Part shown: piece by piece, positions 21,430 to 32,522 of the stretch
Layout: each line of letters opens with the position of its first letter
Position numbering within the stretch: the stretch's first letter is position 1
DNA from: Prorocentrum cordatum
Lineage: Eukaryota; Sar; Dinophyceae; Prorocentrales; Prorocentraceae
Length of the DNA stretch: 64,000 nucleotides
Direction of reading: 5' to 3'
NCBI GenBank assembly: GCA_963575745.1
Contig: CAUYUJ010018574.1
Location: 41,001 to 105,000, forward strand
Translations under genes and position numbers: made by a program
The notes under the pieces: generated by a model
What the model saw: only the letters and a program-made list of their open reading frames with translations
Databases searched by the model: none
Told to the model about the DNA's origin: nothing

Positions 21430-22200
21430 GCAAGCACTGATTGGAGAAGAACCTACTTTTTGATGTGTGCATCGTGGTATTCTGTTCCAGGTCCACAGCC
21501 TTCTCTTAAACCCCATTCATACCGCTTCCGGTCAAAATTATTCGGCGAACTCTGCTCAGCAGCAACGAGTTAAGACTGTCCACCACCTGGAACATCGTAC
21601 ACGCATCTTCCCGATCTACCTGACGCATTCCGCCGTTAATATTGGCGTTGATGACCTCCTGCGTTGCTGGCATGATTTCCCTTGGGCGCTACTGCGGCAT
21701 AGTTGTAGCATCTGCTGCTGTACGCCTAGCTGCAGCTTGCGGAACCTACCTGGACTGAGGCTCAAACATGCCACACGGTCTGCTGGCGCGTGAAGCTGAG
21801 CTGTGGCGTCGTTTACTCCTGAACCCACTGTTTGTCCTGGCACGGCCACGTTAACCTCGGTACCGTGTTCCATGTTCTAGAACACAGCTTTAAAGGTCGA
21901 TCGCAAGCAAGCGTCAAGCACGTGTCAAATAGATTCAGCCCGTCTGGGCAACTAAGCCTTCTAAGATAGAACCAAGCGGCGACATAAGAATCTAAACCTT
22001 GCCCCCGTCGCGGTGTCAGCGTCCTTCTCACCCTCCTCTTGCATCTTCCTGCCTCGTCCGACTCCTCCTGGCAAAAGTAGCAGCCATGCTGAGCCTCGCG
22101 GTGCACCGATCTGCCAGCGTGAGAGCCAGAGATCGAACAGTGCATATCGGGATACGCAGCTCTGAGCTCGTCGAAGACGTTGCGCCTGGCCGCCAGCAAA
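21430..22200 (-). other. Unassigned region with weak minus-strand coding signal
   Basis: Frames 22199-21813 and 21873-21616 have balanced composition (for example FDELRAAYPDMHCSISGSHA and GRFRKLQLGVQQQMLQLCRS) and overlap slightly, as in a frameshifted old gene. No domain recognised. Confidence 0.25.
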
Positions 22201-22214
22201 GGGGAGTATCCTCT

Positions 22215-22289
22215 GCCTCCCCCCTCCTCCTCGTGTTCCTCTTCCTGCTCCTGCTCTTCCTGTTCCTCCTCCTCCTCCTCCTCCTCCTG

Positions 22290-22320
<31 letters not shown>

Positions 22321-22690
22321 GCATCATCATCATCAACAACAACAACAACGTCATCATCATCATCGTCATCATCATCATCAGTAGCAGCATCAGCATCATC
22401 ATCATCATTATCATCATCATTATCATCATTATCATCATAATCGTCGTCGTCGTCGTCGTTGTCGTCGTCGTCGTCGTCGTCGTCCGTCCTCCTCCGTTTC
22501 CTCCTTCTCCTCCACTTCTTCGCCTTCCCCCCTCATCCTCCACATCTTCGCCGTCCCCCTAATCCTCGTAACCTTCCTCGCCTCCTTCCCCGCTACAACC
22601 TCACGATGACCCGGAATCCCTCCGGACCCACTCCGAACCAACCAGAGCACTCCTCCTCATCCTCCTGTTCCTGCCCCCGCTCCTGCTTAT
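22215..22690 (+). repeat. CTC, ATC, AAC and GTC triplet tracts
   Basis: Successive tracts of (CTC)n, (ATC)n, (AAC)n, (ATC)n and (GTC)n, then CTCC-rich sequence. Both strands stay open as homopolymer-like frames, which is compositional. Confidence 0.9.
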
Positions 22691-22776
22691 ACTGCCGCGG
22701 CTGAAGCTGATCCTCTTGTCTGCTGTCCTCGAGGTCCGCCTCGGCGCCGCCTACACGCGCCCCCAACAATCCAACA

Positions 22777-23215
22777 TGTACGCTGAGAAGGGGGGGCGAA
22801 CGGTGTTCAAACTGGGGATCTCGCGCAAGACCACCTCCGACCACACGGCTCGAAGAATACGTCTGTACACGGATGGAAAGCGGCTCCTTCAAAATAATAT
22901 GAATATCGCCCTGGTATTCCACACAGATTGCCCGGCATCTCAAAACTATGCAACACATGCACGGATAAGGGGCGGTCCTTTTTCAAGGTGCAGCTCTCGC
23001 GGCATACATCCTCAGAACGTACGACGAGAACTCGACTTGAGCCACGGCTGCACGGATGGAGCGGCGGCTCCTTTTCAAAGCGGGGTGTCGCTGGGCATTC
23101 CCCTGCACTGCCTGGCCCCACCTTGTCGCAGTGCTTGCAGCTCGCACGCTGCAGTGCCGCTTCCATTTCAAAACAGAGCTCCTGCCCGCATCGCGGGCCC
23201 ACAGAGCGACGTCTT
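22777..23215 (+). repeat. Tandem array of about 91-bp units, five copies
   Basis: The core TGYACGGATGGAAAGCGGCTC (shortened or varied in each unit), followed by CCTTTTTCAA-type sequence, starts at about 22777, 22865, 22958, 23049 and 23143, with spacings of 88, 93, 91 and 94 bp. Spacings are mostly not multiples of three, so a repeated protein domain is unlikely although the core can read Cys-Thr-Asp-x-x-Arg-Ser-Phe. Confidence 0.6.
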
Positions 23216-23334
23216 GAAAGTCGGGAGGGGCGCTTCGCGCATGAAAGTGCACCATTGCAAAAGCCTAGGAGGAGGGAGCTTGGGACGGGGACGGCACGAG
23301 GTATTACAGCATCGCTGGTGTTCATTCGGTGCGT

Positions 23335-23560
23335 ATGGTGCTCCTCCTCATCATCATCGTCTTCCGCAGCAGCAGCGGCAGCAGCATCAGCATAAACACT
23401 GCCAGCATCATCATCGCAGCATCACCAGGACCCGCATCAGCAGCATCATCATCAACCTCGTCAATAACATCGCTATCCTCATCACATTCACCAGATCAAC
23501 CGTCATGATCAACAGTATCAACGTCACCATCATAATCATCGTCACCATCAGGTGAGGCGT
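23335..23560 (+). repeat. CATCATCAGCAG-type triplet tract
   Basis: Imperfect CAT, CAG and ATC triplets. No coding support. Confidence 0.75.
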
Positions 23561-23616
23561 TGCCCGCCGGCGCTCCCACAAGGGGAGCAGCCGCCTAGCC
23601 CCCCCCCCCACAGCGG

Positions 23617-23659
23617 CAGGCAAGTCCAGGATTCTTCCGAAACTCCCTGGACTTGCCTG
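23617..23659. repeat. Perfect inverted repeat with 14-bp arms
   Basis: CAGGCAAGTCCAGG at 23617-23630 is the exact reverse complement of CCTGGACTTGCCTG at 23646-23659, with a 15-nt loop. It could fold as RNA or be the ends of a very short palindromic insertion. A poly-C run lies just upstream. Confidence 0.8.
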
Positions 23660-24110
23660 TCGATGTGGGGAAGGCTTCATACAGTCGGGGCGTTGACCTA
23701 AGGAACCCTAGATAAGGAACGAGGCCCCTTTTTTCCATAAGTTAACCTTCGATTTCCTGTCGAAGACATAAGGAAAGCCTGAGGCAAGCTGTGAAACACT
23801 TAAGGAACGCGGAGCCCCTCCCCAACCAAAAGGGTTCCTTCTTCAGGGCCCCGACTGTAATCCCCCAGCGCCGCCTGCTGGCGCCTCCAAATCTAGCGCC
23901 CTCGGCGGGCGCCCGCGGCACTGCCTGCACCGGGCCTCCCGTCTTGCTTCCGTGCATGGCTGGAGCCGCTCCACATCTGCCAGCCTCCCGAGTAGGCAAT
24001 CGAAGGTTTCCCGCCCACGCGGTGGTTTTTCCCTTCTGTCTGCGCTTGCTCATCTAGCCAGCGCAGCCTGCAAGCCTCGCACTGCGCCGCCAGCGTTCTC
24101 GCACACGTGC
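23660..24110. other. Spacer, no supported gene
   Basis: Short open frames on both strands lack motifs. It contains the repeated word TAAGGAACSC (about 23699, 23715, 23803) and nothing else recognised. Confidence 0.4.
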
Positions 24111-24129
24111 TCCAGGTTCGCCCGGCCCG

Positions 24130-25320
24130 CGTGGCTCTGAATGCGGCCATCGTAGCTCAACGCGTGGCCCTCGTAGCTGAGGCCGGTGGCTGTCGAGGTT
24201 CTTTTCCTGGCCCTTGCAGCTCAGCCCGTCGCCCCGCTAGCTCTGCGGGAAGCTTTTGGAGTGCCTCCTGTGGCCCGCGTAGCGCTTGTTGTGGCCCTCG
24301 TAGCTGAGCAGGTGGCCCTCGTAGCAGGGCTGGTGGCTGAAGGTCTGCTGGTGGCCTTGCAGTTCAGCCCGTCGCCCTGGTAGCTCTGCTTTTGACCCTC
24401 GCGGCTCAGTTGGTCGCCCTCGCGGCGGTTCAGCTGGTGGTCCTCGTAGCCCTGCTTGTGGCCCTCGTGGCTCAGCTGGTGGTCTTCGTAGCCCTGCCTG
24501 CGGCCCTCGGAGCTGAGCTCGCGGTCCTCGTAGCTGTGGCGGTGGCTCTTGTAGCTGCGCCGATGGTCCTTATGGCTCAGGTTGTGGTCCTCGAAGGTCT
24601 GATGGTGGTCCTTCTAGCTCCGATGGTAGCTCGCGAAGCTGAGCAAGTGGCCACCGATGTTCTGCTCGTGGCCCCCATGGGTCAGCTGCTTGTCCACGTA
24701 GCTCAGCAGATGGCCCTCGTAGCTGAGCCGGTGGCCCTTGAAGCTCTGCTGGACGCCCGTGTTGCCCAGCAGGTTGCGCTAGTAGCTCTGCGGGTGGTTT
24801 TCTCAGCTCTGCATCTGCTCTGCGTAGCTGAGTTCGTGGCTCTTGTAGCTCAGGTGCAGGCTGCCGTCGTAGTTCAACAAATGGCTCACGAAGTCCTGCT
24901 GGTGGCCCGCGTAGCTCTGCGGGTGGTCCTGGTAGCGCTGCTGATGTCTCTCGTATCTCTGCTGGCGTTCCTCGTAAGTCCGCTGGTGGTCGTCCTAGTT
25001 CTGCGTGTTGTCATCGAAGTTCTTCGCGTGGCTGTCGTAGCTCTGCGGGTGGCCCAAGTAGCTCAGTTGGCCGCCTGTGGGGCTCTGCGAGTGCCCAACG
25101 GAGCACTGGTCGTGGTGCCGAAAGTTCGGCTGGTAGCCACGTGGCTCCTTCTTTTGGCCTGCACTGCTGTGCCCGCGGCCCTCGTAGCGCTGCTGGTGGC
25201 TCTCGTTGCTGCGCTCGTAGTCCTCGTAGCTCTGGCTGTGGCCGTGCTAGTTCTGCTGGTAGCCAGCCCTCGTGGCTGCGCTGGTGGCCCTCGTCGGTCC
25301 TGCACTGGTCTTCGTAGTTA
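24130..25320 (+). repeat. 21-bp minisatellite GCTCTGCTGGTGGCCCTCGTA
   Basis: Degenerate 21-bp units run for about 1.2 kb; successive units are easiest to see at 24950-25080. Because the period is seven codons, the plus strand stays open from 24392 to 25408 as a Leu/Val/Ala heptad-like repeat. This is most likely a repeat artefact; there is no start context or domain. Confidence 0.8.
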
Positions 25321-25324
25321 TGCG

Positions 25325-25850
25325 TGTTGCCCCTCTTCGGGTGACACCCAGACCTCCTTCTGTTCGTCCCCGCAGTCCGAATCGAAGTCGTCGGCGGTCA
25401 GGTCATAATACTCCGTTTCCCCTCGTGTAGCACCTCTCCCGTGCGTGCTCTCGTATAGCACGTCTTCCTTGTATTTTTCTGCGCATACTATCGTATAACA
25501 TATCTGACATCTGTGTCGTACTTGGTGTCGTGTTTGTCGCAGCAGGCATGGCACTTGCTGTAGTTAGTGGCGTCGTATGTGGCATCCGTCATGGCGGCAC
25601 CCATGGGAGACATGTCATTCCGTCCGGCTATAGGGACAAGCCGCAAACTGTAGCCAGTCATGCGTGCCGCAGCTCGCAGAGGCCTGTGCCCCAGAAGGCC
25701 CGCCACGAACATCTCGTAGCCGATTCTCCTCGCACACGTCCTGGCTGTTGGCGCCCGTTGTGCTGCCATCGCGCGGCGGCGGCCAGCAGGCTAAGGTCGG
25801 CCCAGGTGCCCTGGGGCCCCGATCGCGGGGGATGGATCCCGCATGTGGCC
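25325..25850. other. Spacer with T- and GT-rich part, no supported gene
   Basis: Short frames on both strands; words such as CTCGTATAGCACGTC and CGTATAACATATC give a weak repeat near 25450-25600. Nothing recognised. Confidence 0.4.
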
Positions 25851-26400
25851 TTCCTCCCCCTCCTCCTCCCCCCTCCTCCTCCTCCTCCTCCTCCTCCTCC
25901 TCCTCCTCCTCCTCCTCCGCCTCCGCCTCCTCCTCCTCCTCCCTCCTCCCTCCTTCCCTCCTGCTTCCCCGCTGCGCCTGATGAGCATGCACCCGGCGGG
26001 CCCAGCCTCGCGGGGCGCGGCCGCAGCGGCGGCCGTGGGCTGGGCTGCGGCAGGCGACGCTGTAGGGACGCCAGGGGGAAGCGAGGACGACAACGACGAG
26101 GCGAAAGGGGAGGAGCACGAGGGAAGAAGGAGAACGAGAGCGGGGGGTGAGGAGGAGGTAGAGGGGGGGAGGACGGGGACGAGAAAGGGTAGGGGGAGAA
26201 GGGGGGGAGGGGTAAGGAGAGGGGAGCCGTGGGAGAAGAAGCGGGAGCAGGGAAGACAAAGGGAGATGAGACGCGGGAGCAGGGGAGGAGGAGAAGCTGG
26301 GGAGGGAGAGTAGACGGAGGTTGGACGGAGGGAGAGGAAGAGGAGGAAATAACTAAGAGAGAAGGAAGAGGGGGAGGAAGGTTAGCAAGAGGAGGATGGC
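25850..26400. repeat. (CTC)n followed by GGGAGG purine tract
   Basis: (CTC)n at 25850-25960, a GC-rich break, then G/A-only runs (GGGGGAGGAGG, GGAGAAGGGG) from about 26100 to 26400. A strand switch from pyrimidine to purine lies inside the stretch. Confidence 0.85.
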
Positions 26401-26424
26401 ACAAGGCGTGGAGTGCTCCAGGAG

Positions 26425-26456
<32 letters not shown>

Positions 26457-26665
26457 CCATCACCATCACCATCACCATCATCATCATCATCATCATCATC
26501 AGAATCATCATCTGCATCAGCATCATCATCATCAGCAGCAGCATCCTCCTCCTCCTCCTCCTCCTCATCATCATCATCATCATCATCACCATCTGCATCA
26601 GCATCATCATCATCATCAGCAGCAGCAGCATCCTCATCATCATCATCAGCAACATCAACAACAAG
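26425..26665 (+). repeat. (ATC)n with CAC, CAG and CTC interruptions
   Basis: Triplet array with blocks ATCACC, ATCTGCATCAG, and two similar AGCAGCAGCATCCTC stretches (about 26537 and 26620), suggesting an internal duplication of about 85 bp. Confidence 0.85.
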
Positions 26666-26669
26666 CGCC

Positions 26670-27665
26670 TGCACTCAAAGAATATTCAGCTTCACCAGCA
26701 CGACACCCTCCCGCGTTTCTGTATGATGATTACCATATCGCCGAGGCTACCTCGCAGCTCCGAGCATCCCCCCTAGGAAGCACGATGCTAGCAAGGCCCC
26801 ATGCGGGGCAATCGATTGCCGCCGAGCGCTCTGCGACGGACCGTAAGTTCCTCTTCGTCAAACCTGAAGCCTTCAATGTGGCCCTGACGTCGAGGACAAA
26901 GAACCAACAAGCTTGTCCTTATCATCCTTACCTTCCTCCTCGTCAGTACCCTCCCCCTCATCATCGTCAGAATCCTCTGCGAATCACCGTCGCTTCCACC
27001 GACGTCGCCGAGATTTCAACAGAGAAGCGCCAGAGGCTCACCCCGTCCCAGGGGCCCCTGAAGCTAGCTAGCAAGCGTGACAGCGTGCAACAATTTGCAC
27101 GCAATCGTTTGGTGCAACATCCTGAATATAAAAAACTATGGTTACGCGTTCACTTTATGATACGAATTATGCAGGTTTCAGTGGATAGAAGGCGTTTCAA
27201 TACAACGCGTCTAGGCAGGAAACAGCGCGAGACCCTTTACTGTTGCAGTCCTCATCCGCTTCTCCAACCTCGCCTCGTTTGCGGTTGTGGGTAAGACCAG
27301 CAGTCTCTCGCAGCCCGCCATGTTATTGACTGGGCAGATATGGTGCAGGGAGTGTCTGTATTAGCACCGGGGGTTGGAAGACCCATGGGCTAGTGGCCGA
27401 ACGTTCTTGCGGGGTGGGGCAGGAAGCGGCAAAGACACTATGAAGCGGCTGGCTAACTGCCACCCCCCGATGTTTTGGCCAAACGTTGACCCTTGGGTGG
27501 CCCTTGGGTGACCATTGGGTGATCCTGTTCGGCCCCTTTTCACTCGAGCCGGGCGACCGCCCAAACCCCCCCCACCCCCAGCCACCCATCACAAACACAA
27601 GTAAGTAGGAGCTTCTGTGTCAAGGGCCCCAGCGTACCAGCAGCCAAAGCCACGACCATTCCACG
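26670..27665. other. Spacer, no supported gene
   Basis: A plus-strand frame continues from the triplet tract to 27294 (SASPARHPPAFLYDDYHIAE; QQFARNRLVQHPEYKKLWLR) with ordinary composition, but no motif and no independent start. Near 27480-27530 the word TTGGGTGRCC is repeated three times. Confidence 0.3.
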
Positions 27666-27672
27666 GGCCAGC

Positions 27673-27676
27673 CCAA

Positions 27677-27714
<38 letters not shown>

Positions 27715-27845
27715 GCATCATCACCATCATCATCTTCATCACCATCATCATCAGCAGCATCAGCATCGCCATCAACATCGTCATCATCATCATCAGCATC
27801 ATCATTATCACCATCATCATCACCATCATCACAACCACCATCACA
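27673..27845 (+). repeat. (ATC)n with CAC and CAG interruptions
   Basis: Triplet array of the same type as 26425-26665. Confidence 0.9.
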
Positions 27846-28355
27846 GGAACCCCACACGAGACAAGAGCAGGCACCATCGAGCAGGGCCCCCCGCCAAGAG
27901 AAAGGGGGACGAGCCAAATGGACGAGCTCGAAGTGCCGTCGTTGCCAGCGCAGCGCAGGAGAAACAGGGAAAGGAAGAGGAGACGAGCAAGAACAAACAA
28001 CGGAAACAAGAGGACAACGAGAGCGACAGGCAAGAACTATATCAAGACATTGAAAACCGCACGAGGGAGGTACAGGGCCCAGGAAGCTCCGAGAGCGAAC
28101 CGTCCCTGACGCCCCCAAGGGCAAAGGACGCCGCCCCCGCGGCTAGGGGCCAGCGCGGGTAAAGAAAAAAAACTAAGAACATGCAATGCAGCATTGTGAC
28201 CGCACAAGCAAACTCGGAACGACCTCACGAGGCTCGGCCGAACCGAAGTGGAGCTCAGAGCTCGAAGCCACGGTGGATCAGTGCAGTCGCATTTGTCATC
28301 AACGTCATCCGGCGGCTGCTGGTCGGGGACGTAGTCGGAGCCTGTATGGTGTCAG
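27846..28355. other. Spacer, no supported gene
   Basis: Lys/Arg/Glu-rich plus frames arise from GAGGAGAC-type composition. Nothing recognised. Confidence 0.4.
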
Positions 28356-28369
28356 GCTCCTGCAGTTCG

Positions 28370-28720
28370 GCGAGCAGGTCGGCGAGCCCCTCGGTACGGG
28401 AGTCGGCGAGCTGGTCGGTGCTGGAGTCGGCGATCTGGTCGGCATGAGAGTCGGTGATCTGGACGATGCTGGAGTCGGCGAGTTGATCGGTGCGGGGATC
28501 GGTGACCAGCGGTGCTGGAGTCGGTGACCTGGTCGGCGAAGGAGCAGGCAAGCGATTCTGGTCTGTGCTGGTGTCGCGGCTGGTGCCGGTGCTGGTGTCG
28601 CTGTAGGTGTCGATGCGGATGTCGACGCCCGTTGGAGTGCGAACGACGAACGAAGTGCCGACGCAGGTGCGAGTGCTGGTGTCAATGACGGCGTCGATGC
28701 TGATGTCGGTGATGGTGGCG
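28370..28720. repeat. GGAGTCGGCGAGCTGGTCGG minisatellite, decaying into GGTGTCG words
   Basis: Imperfect units of about 30 bp (GAGTCGGCGAKCTGGTCGGTGC) from 28370 to 28550, then shorter GCTGGTGTCGATG words to 28720. The minus frame is Ser/Pro/Thr-rich (SPTPAP) by composition. Confidence 0.75.
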
Positions 28721-28744
28721 ATGTTGGCGATGATCAGCATAGTC

Positions 28745-29004
28745 ACCATTCTTCTCCACCACCTCCACCTCCTCATCATCTTCATCCTCCTTACAGCAAG
28801 CATCATCAACATCATCCTCGTCACCACCACAATCATCAGCAGCAGCACCACCACCATCACCAACATAATGATCAGCATCATCATCATCAGCATCATCATG
28901 ATCACCATCATCATCATCATCATCATCATCCTCATCATCACCAGTATCAGCGTGACAATCACCATCAGCATCACCATCACCATCATCAGCATCATCATAA
29001 TTAG

Positions 29005-29059
<55 letters not shown>

Positions 29060-29525
29060 GTCATCGTCATCATCAGTCATCAACATCGTCGTCGACGACG
29101 TCGTCGTCTCCTCCTCCTTCTCATCCTCCTCCTCCTCCTCCTCCTCCTTCCCCTCCTTCTCCCTACTTCCTCCCTCTCCTCCACCCCTTCTACACTCCCT
29201 CCTCCTGCCCCGCAGAGGGGGGACAATTCCCGACCCCACGAAGACTGTCCTCCTCCGCCTCCTCCTCCTCATCATCATCATCATCCGCAGCAGCATCCGC
29301 CTCCTCCTCGGAGGAGGGAAATGAAGAGGATAAGAAAGGGGGTCCTGGTCCTCCTTAATCCTGAATAAGGAGGCGAGATGGAGGAAGAGGAGGAGGAGGA
29401 GGGAGGGGGGGAGGATGGAGGGAGGAGGACGAGGGATGAGGGATGAGGGCTGAGGATTGAGGTGTGAGGGGGGAGGGGGAGGAGGAGGAGGAGGAGGAGG
29501 AGGAAGGAGGAGGAGCAGGAGGAGG
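28745..29525. repeat. (ATC)n, (CTC)n and (GAG)n tracts
   Basis: ATC triplets 28745-29085, CTC triplets 29105-29200 and 29255-29310, GAG-rich 29370-29525. Pyrimidine and purine tracts face each other around 29310-29370, so the flanks are roughly inverted copies in composition. Confidence 0.9.
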
Positions 29526-30840
29526 AATAAAAACATTAACAGTAAGCAAAGACATAACAGTAATAATATGAATGCGAATAATGGGAATGGCAATACTAAG
29601 AATGATGATAAGAATCAGATCACTCATCATATACCAATCATAAGGTTGAAGCATTCATTGCAACGAGAACAATACTAATACGAATACGGTCACCGTGCTA
29701 CTGCAGGGAGCGCCACACACAAGGAACGAAAGGGCATTCTGCTGGCCGCGGCGAACCTCGGCCGAGAATCGGCTCCCCGACCTAGATTCAGGGGGACGTA
29801 AGACCTGGGTACAGGGGACTCGGAAATCCCAGACGAGCTCGTTAAAAAAATGACGAGGCCGATCCTGCATTTTGACGAGGCCTCCCGCTGCAGACATCCC
29901 ACGAAACTCCTCCTCGTCAAAATCCGAAGCGCGGTCGTCCAAAAACGATGGCGAACCCGAGTCCTGGCAAACCCGGGTCTTACGCTCCCCCGACCTAGAT
30001 CTGAGGATCGGCCCGGGAACCAGAGCCCCTCCGGAAACCAGAGCGTTGGCGGCTTCTCAAAGGGAGGCTCCTTCTTAGAAGGCGCGGGCCTCACGAAGCC
30101 TTCCCCCCTCCCCCTACGGCAGGTTCGTGTCGTGACGACCCCGGCGTTGGTTTCTGACACCGCGTGGATCGTTCAACCTTGAACGATCGGCAGCTTTCCC
30201 ATCGCCCGATCGTTCCATGTAGGCCGATTCTGGGCCACTGGCGGCGTGCAACCTTGAACGTCCGCGGCGGGGTCGCCGCCAGTCGACACGACGTGAACCT
30301 ACCGTACCCCCCTCTGCGCGTGGCCGAGAGGAATCCGTACTTCAGCGTCCTGTACCTCAGACACCCGGCGCCTCGACTAGGACTCGAGGCGGCCGGAGTG
30401 CTGCCACTTCGTGGCCTCTGGAGGTTGGTTCTGGGCCACTGGGCCATCAGAAGACGCCTTGTCATGAAGAAGCTGCCCCGAGGAAGGAGTCGAGGGGTCC
30501 TGGAGCCCACGCGTCGACAACAGCGAAGCGCCGTATGTCTGGGAACCTGCGCGGCGACAGCGCGTGGAGATCAGCAAAGGAGGGGTATACATGCGATGAG
30601 CCTCAACGTAACGACCGCACCGCGCCGTTGCTTCAATCATCCAAATGGAACAGCATGCGCGGTGATCGCCACGTTCGCTGCGCATGGGAGTGCACGCTTT
30701 TTCCTTGAGCACGGCGACGGGTCGCAGTCACCAGATCCATGGCAGCGGGGCGCATCTGCCTGAAGATGGCCACATTTTGCGGCGACGAGCAGTAGACTGG
30801 TGTTCCAAGGTATGGGGGTACATAGGCACCAAGGGCTCCC
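29526..30840. other. Spacer with small inverted and direct repeats, no supported gene
   Basis: TCCCCGACCTAGAT occurs at about 29771 and 29987, each beside near-complementary copies of ACGTAAGACCTGGGT. A perfect hairpin lies at 30167-30188. A plus frame 30164-30763 is open but has no motif. Confidence 0.4.
30167..30188. repeat. Perfect 10-bp-arm hairpin GATCGTTCAA-CC-TTGAACGATC
   Basis: Inverted repeat with a two-base centre. The words CGATCGTTC (about 30207) and CAACCTTGAACG (about 30249) recur just downstream. Confidence 0.7.
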
Positions 30841-30842
30841 AA

Positions 30843-30985
30843 CTTCGCGCTTCGCGCTCCGCGAAGCGCGAAGCGCGAATAACTTCGCGCCCTCGCGCCG
30901 CCCCCCCAAAGGGAGAAAAGGAGGACGAGGAGGAGGGGGAGAAGGAACGAGGACCGCGAAGCGCGAATAACTTCGCGCCCTCGGG
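30843..30985. repeat. GCGAAGCGCG hairpin and duplicated GCGAATAACTTCGCGCCCTCG-type word
   Basis: CTTCGCGCTTCGC (30843-30855) is the exact reverse complement of GCGAAGCGCGAAG (30861-30873). The sequence GCGAAGCGCGAATAACTTCG plus GCGCCCTCG occurs near 30866 and again near 30957, flanking a purine-rich tract. Confidence 0.75.
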
Positions 30986-30989
30986 GGAG

Positions 30990-32090
30990 CCCTAAAGGCA
31001 CACACACACACAAGCACACCACAATGCGGAGGCGGCGCGCCCGGAAGGAGAGCGAGGAGGAGGAGGCCCTCTCAGAAGGCGGCGGGGCTTCTCAGAAGCC
31101 CTCGGGCCCTCGGAGAGGTCGTCCGTGTCTTCGGGGAATGCTCAAGAAGCTTTTCAAGAGGCTGGGGGACTTCCAAGCCTTCTGAGAAGGCCCGCCCCTT
31201 CTCACCTCCCCCCCGGGCTCGCCGCCGACACGGGGATACATGGAGCGCGCTTCTGTATGTTCGGCGATAGTGGGCATGATAGGGGGGGGGGAGGGGGGGA
31301 GGAGGAAGCCGGGGGGGGTATAATGCAACGCCTCCCCCCGCCGTGCGCACGGCGGCAGTGCCCGGAGCGCACTGGGGGGGGAGGGGCGTTACGTCAGGGG
31401 GGGGGGCGGGGGCTGTAATGCCCATTCTGCCCCCAGCAAGAAAGAGACGCGCTCTCGATGTGGCTTCAGCGACGGCTGCCCTGCCTGCCCCGCGCCACCA
31501 CGGCCCCCTCCTCCTCCGCCCTCCGCGCCTCGACCTCCAGGAAGCGCGCGCCGCTCCGCGCTGCTTCGCGCAGCCTCTGGGGGTCGGCGCGGAGCCTGGG
31601 GACGACAGGGGAGGGCAGAGAGCATCCAAAGATCAGTTCGCATACTTTCGGACGTGTGGGGTGCATGGGCCTGTGTATATGGGACGCACAGAGACGTACC
31701 AATACTAGATGTCCTCCTTGGAGACGCGCGCCCGACCCGAACATAGAGTATACCCATCTCGTAGTATATCGTTTCCCGAGCGGTGTGGCCAGAAAGCGCC
31801 CGCCACGACGCATGAACTATAAGATTTCCCGGTGCGCGCGTCGCCCCTAGGGGGGCGACGCACATATAGTACAAGTATGTTGGCTGACGCCGATGTATAT
31901 ATGCGAGTATAGGTATGTGTATGCGTGACCAGGGGGTTCATTCCACAACAGATGATGCGCCTATTGCTATGTGAACGCTCGAAAACATGTACAGCCATCG
32001 GCCACCAGACATGCACAAGCAAGCAAACACGTGAACAACAATATGCACACAGTGGAACACCACACGCAACAACTGCAAAAGCAACAGACA
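30990..32090. other. Spacer with poly-G runs, no supported gene
   Basis: Poly-G runs at 31283-31320 and 31376-31405. Frames on both strands are Arg/Pro/Gly-rich by composition. TATA-like words near 31675-31920 have no visible gene to serve. Confidence 0.4.
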
Positions 32091-32192
32091 CAGCACCAGC
32101 AAAAGCAACAGCAGCAACAGCAGCAACTACAACAGCAACAACAACAACAACAACAACAACAACAACCACAACAACAACAACAGCAACAGCAA

Positions 32193-32224
<32 letters not shown>

Positions 32225-32245
32225 ATAACAACAACAAGGCGAGAA
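32090..32245 (+). repeat. CAA/CAG triplet tract
   Basis: CAACAGCAA-type triplets reading poly-Gln in one plus frame. No flanking coding support. Confidence 0.9.
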
Positions 32246-32522
32246 AGGATTCCTGGCACCTTGCCCCCATGGCACCGGCACCCAGGACTCTCCTGGCTTG
32301 GCGAGAACGGAACCCTGATACCCCGCCCCCAATTGCGGGGGGGGGAGGCGCAACCAACCGCAACAGCGCAACTTCTGGTCCTACCATATTTACCTAACAG
32401 CTCTTGCTGATAGGTCTCTAGTGGGGTCAAAAGAGAGCATCATGACTCCCCAGGGGGGTCTGGGCAGATGCCGGACGGGTGCCCCGGGAATCCGGGGACT
32501 CCTTCTTTAGCCAACAGTAACG
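32246..32522. other. Spacer, no supported gene
   Basis: Contains GGGGTATCAGGG-type sequence and a poly-G run near 32337. Nothing recognised. Confidence 0.4.

Noticed and set aside
22028-22543. Poly-Met/poly-Ile protein in the triplet tract
   Set aside because: Pure triplet translation on both strands.
24392-25408. 338-codon membrane protein
   Set aside because: Hydrophobic heptads come from the 21-bp minisatellite.
31971-32245. Poly-glutamine transcription factor
   Set aside because: Only the CAA/CAG tract is open; flanks have no protein-like sequence.
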